Shown: in pieces, positions 5,175-6,834 of the stretch
How positions within the stretch are numbered: the first letter of the stretch is position 1
How the letters are laid out: each line of letters starts with the position of its first letter
Origin: Deltaproteobacteria bacterium
GTDB lineage: Bacteria > Myxococcota_A > UBA796 > UBA2385
NCBI GenBank assembly: GCA_015489145.1
Contig: WGAH01000179.1
Span: 1 to 6,834 of the forward strand
Direction: 5' to 3'
Length of the DNA: 6,834 bases
Translations under genes and position numbers: made by a program
Notes under the pieces: generated by a model
What the model saw: only the letters and a program-made list of their open reading frames with translations
Databases searched by the model: none
What the model was told of the DNA's origin: nothing

Positions 5175-5840
5175 GTGGACGAAGCGCTCCCCACCGACTT
5201 TCCCGAGGCCATCGACGCGCACCTCACCGAGGCCGCGCTCGAGGGTGCCGTCGTGCGCCTGCGCCACGCGGGCGGCAGCTTCGGGGGCCGCTTCGGGGTC
5301 CACCCGTCCCTGGGGCCGCTGGTCTTCGTGCTGTCCAGGGACCAGCTCGCCCGGGTCCCCAGCCTCGTGCCCGGCGACCCGGTGCGGGCCGAGTACGAGA
5401 TCGAGGGCGAGGACTACCGCTTCGACACCCTGGTCCTCCGCATCGACGGGCCGAACCGCCTCACCCTGGCGCGGCCGGCCCGCATCGAGCGGCCCGAGGC
5501 GCGGCTCCTTCCCCGGGTCCTCGTCGACCCGGAATGGGGGTGGCGCTTCCGCTTCGAGGAGGGCCCCGCCGAGGCCGAGATCGTCGAGCTCTCGGCGGCC
5601 TCGGCGCGGCTGCGCTACCCGCCGGGCCTCGTCACCCTCGAGCCCGGCGAGGACCGCGCCGGCTTCATCCTCGCCCCCCGCCGCGAGCCGCTCCCCGTGA
5701 ACCTCGCCGTGCACGAGGTGGGGCGGGGCCCGGGGCTGGTGGTGGCCCGGGGCAACCTCTGGACCCCGGACACCCGGACGCGCCTGCGGCTGGTGCAGCT
5801 CAACCGCGAGGCCCGGAGCGGCGCCGCGCCGTCGCGCTGA
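5175..5840 (+). CDS. YcgR/PilZ-like protein with degenerate c-di-GMP motif
   Basis: A 221-residue cytoplasmic protein with no signal peptide or membrane span. Residues ~22-103 look like the YcgR-type N-terminal barrel: a GGSFGGRF turn, LVPGDPVRAEYEIEGEDYRFDTLVLRI, then ARPARIERPE leading into the next domain. Residues ~108-212 resemble a PilZ barrel. PilZ proteins bind c-di-GMP through RxxxR and (D/N)xSxxG. Here RLLPR (110-114) keeps the first motif, but the second position reads ELSAAS (138-143), with Glu for Asp/Asn and Ser for the Gly. Binding may be weakened or lost; the PilZ assignment itself is by pattern and moderate only. GTG 5175 is backed by a full Shine-Dalgarno. It lies downstream of the ferredoxin terminator with no room for a separate promoter after it. 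It converges on the ATP-grasp gene, 15 bases away. Confidence 0.75.
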   Translation: MDEALPTDFPEAIDAHLTEAALEGAVVRLRHAGGSFGGRFGVHPSLGPLVFVLSRDQLARVPSLVPGDPVRAEYEIEGEDYRFDTLVLRIDGPNRLTLARPARIERPEARLLPRVLVDPEWGWRFRFEEGPAEAEIVELSAASARLRYPPGLVTLEPGEDRAGFILAPRREPLPVNLAVHEVGRGPGLVVARGNLWTPDTRTRLRLVQLNREARSGAAPSR

Positions 5841-5855
5841 CGGGCCGGCGGCGGG

Positions 5856-6834
5856 TCAGCCCGCCACGAGGGCCGCGAGGCGGCGAAGGGGCCGCGCCGC
5901 CGCCGCGACGTGCATGGCCTGGAAGGCGGCGGGGTCGCGCTCGGCGAGGACTTCGAGGCGGCCCCGCGGACGCGAGTTGACCTCGATGACCCAGGGTCGC
6001 CCCGCCGGGTCGATCACCAGGTCGACCCCCAGCTCCAGCAGCCAGTCCCCGTCGGTGTGACGGGCGAGGGCCCGCGCCGCCTGCTCGGCGAGATCGCGCG
6101 CCTCGGCGAGGGTGGCCTCCGGGAGCGCGTCGGCGGCGGGCAGGACCTCGGCGCCCCGGGCGGCGTTGGCCACCGGGTCGGCGGCGCTGCGCCGCAGCAC
6201 GGCCGGGTGGAGGAACCAGCCGCCGTCGGGCTCGCGCTGGACGAGCACCCGCAGCGCCAGCCCCGCCACGCCGGGCGGCGGGGGCACCGCTCGCTGGAGG
6301 ATCGCCGGTTCCCGAACCCCGGGCACCACCCCCTCGAGGGTCTCGTCGAGGGGGTCGCCCGGCCGCACCCGGCGCACGCCCACCCCCAGGGCGCCGAAGC
6401 GCGGCTTGAGGAAACCGGCGCCCCAGGCCGCGAGGGCTTCGGGAAAGGCGGCGGGCTCGGCCGCCACCTCGGGCATCCGCACGCCGTGGGCGCCGAGGTA
6501 GTGCTGGGAGGCGAGCTTGTCGCGGCACAGCAGGGTGAGGCGCACCGGGTTGCCCATCGGCACCCCCGCCAGCCCGTCGAGGGCCTTGCGGTAGGCCTCG
6601 GCCCGCCGCTGCGAGGGGAAGCGGTCGTGGACCGCCCGTACCGCCACCGGCCCGGTGGGGACCCAACGGCCGGGGAGGGCCTCGACGCCATCGAGGGCGC
6701 CGCCCTCGGCCGAGTCGCCGAAGATCAGGCGAATTCCCTGCTCGCGGAGGAGCAGGGCCGCGCGACCGACCGGGCGCGCCTCGGGGGGCGGGGCCGGGCG
6801 CTCCGGGTCGACGGGGACCAGCACGCCGATGGGC
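5856..6834 (-). CDS. ATP-grasp protein, YheC/YheD-like (5' end outside window)
   Basis: Carboxylate-amine-ligase-type ATP-grasp protein. Positions here count from GTG 6824. DKLASQHYLGAHGVRMPE (102-119) opens the nucleotide-binding core. GFLKPRFGALGVGVRRV (137-153) holds the ATP-contacting Lys140 and the Gly-rich loop. ILQRAVPPP (175-183) and LRVLVQR (191-197) follow, then LLELGVDLVID (262-272) and WVIEVNSRPRG (278-288), with Glu281 and Asn283 as Mg-ATP ligands. The order and the IEVNSRPRG ending resemble YheC/YheD proteins, known in Bacillus as spore-coat-associated; outside spore formers the role is unknown, and the substrate cannot be read from sequence. The frame stays open beyond GTG 6824 to the window edge, reading P-I-G-V-L-V, which looks like the first beta strand, so the true start probably lies just outside. 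Confidence 0.82.
   Translation of the reverse strand, partial: PIGVLVPVDPERPAPPPEARPVGRAALLLREQGIRLIFGDSAEGGALDGVEALPGRWVPTGPVAVRAVHDRFPSQRRAEAYRKALDGLAGVPMGNPVRLTLLCRDKLASQHYLGAHGVRMPEVAAEPAAFPEALAAWGAGFLKPRFGALGVGVRRVRPGDPLDETLEGVVPGVREPAILQRAVPPPPGVAGLALRVLVQREPDGGWFLHPAVLRRSAADPVANAARGAEVLPAADALPEATLAEARDLAEQAARALARHTDGDWLLELGVDLVIDPAGRPWVIEVNSRPRGRLEVLAERDPAAFQAMHVAAAARPLRRLAALVAG

Noticed and set aside
6822..6824. GTG 6824 as the certain start of the ATP-grasp gene
   Set aside because: The frame is open to the window edge and the preceding residues P-I-G look like part of the first beta strand, so the gene is treated as partial.
1..6834. Mobile elements, CRISPR arrays, tRNA or rRNA genes, riboswitches
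   Set aside because: No terminal inverted repeats, transposase motifs, spaced direct repeats, cloverleaf or conserved rRNA stretches were seen on reading both strands.

Overview
The window is chromosomal bacterial DNA of very high G+C with strongly G/C-biased third codon positions. Genes are packed tightly on both strands. The gene set (leucyl/phenylalanyl-tRNA-protein transferase, a TlpA-like thioredoxin, TrmH, peptide deformylase) points to a Gram-negative, proteobacterial-type organism. The acidic single-cluster ferredoxin and the YheC/YheD-like ATP-grasp protein would fit a myxobacterial or other former deltaproteobacterial lineage. That placement is inferred from protein style only; no 16S or other marker is present. 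I see no mobile element, tRNA, rRNA or CRISPR array.

Layout, left to right. 1-170: no gene I can support, but a 10-bp stem-loop lies just before the first gene. 171-896 (+): aat. 893-1378 (-): membrane-anchored thioredoxin-like protein; the two genes share one CTAG as their stop codons. 1379-1494: divergent control region. 1495-2283 (+): predicted exported protein of unknown function, overlapping by ATGA with trmH (2280-2897, +). 2901-4196 (-): TPR-type helical-repeat protein, three bases from the trmH stop. 4200-4715 (-): def, directly upstream of the TPR gene and probably translationally coupled to it. 4716-4808: second divergent control region. 4809-5072 (+): ferredoxin, followed by a clear intrinsic terminator at 5109-5144. 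5175-5840 (+): YcgR/PilZ-like protein with a degenerate second motif. 5856-6834 (-): ATP-grasp protein, cut by the right edge.

Probable transcription units are aat; the thioredoxin gene; exported protein plus trmH; def plus TPR; ferredoxin; the PilZ-like gene (possibly by read-through); and the ATP-grasp gene. Three pairs converge with an overlap or gaps of at most 15 bases and no recognisable terminator between them. Functions are mostly housekeeping: protein N-terminus chemistry (Aat, Def), tRNA Gm18 methylation (TrmH), periplasmic thiol redox and electron transfer. The less ordinary parts are the TPR protein whose only three cysteines form a CC-x5-C cluster, the degenerate PilZ-like protein, the unassigned exported protein and the ATP-grasp ligase. 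I do not see convincing evidence of a new multi-gene system; these four are the best leads.
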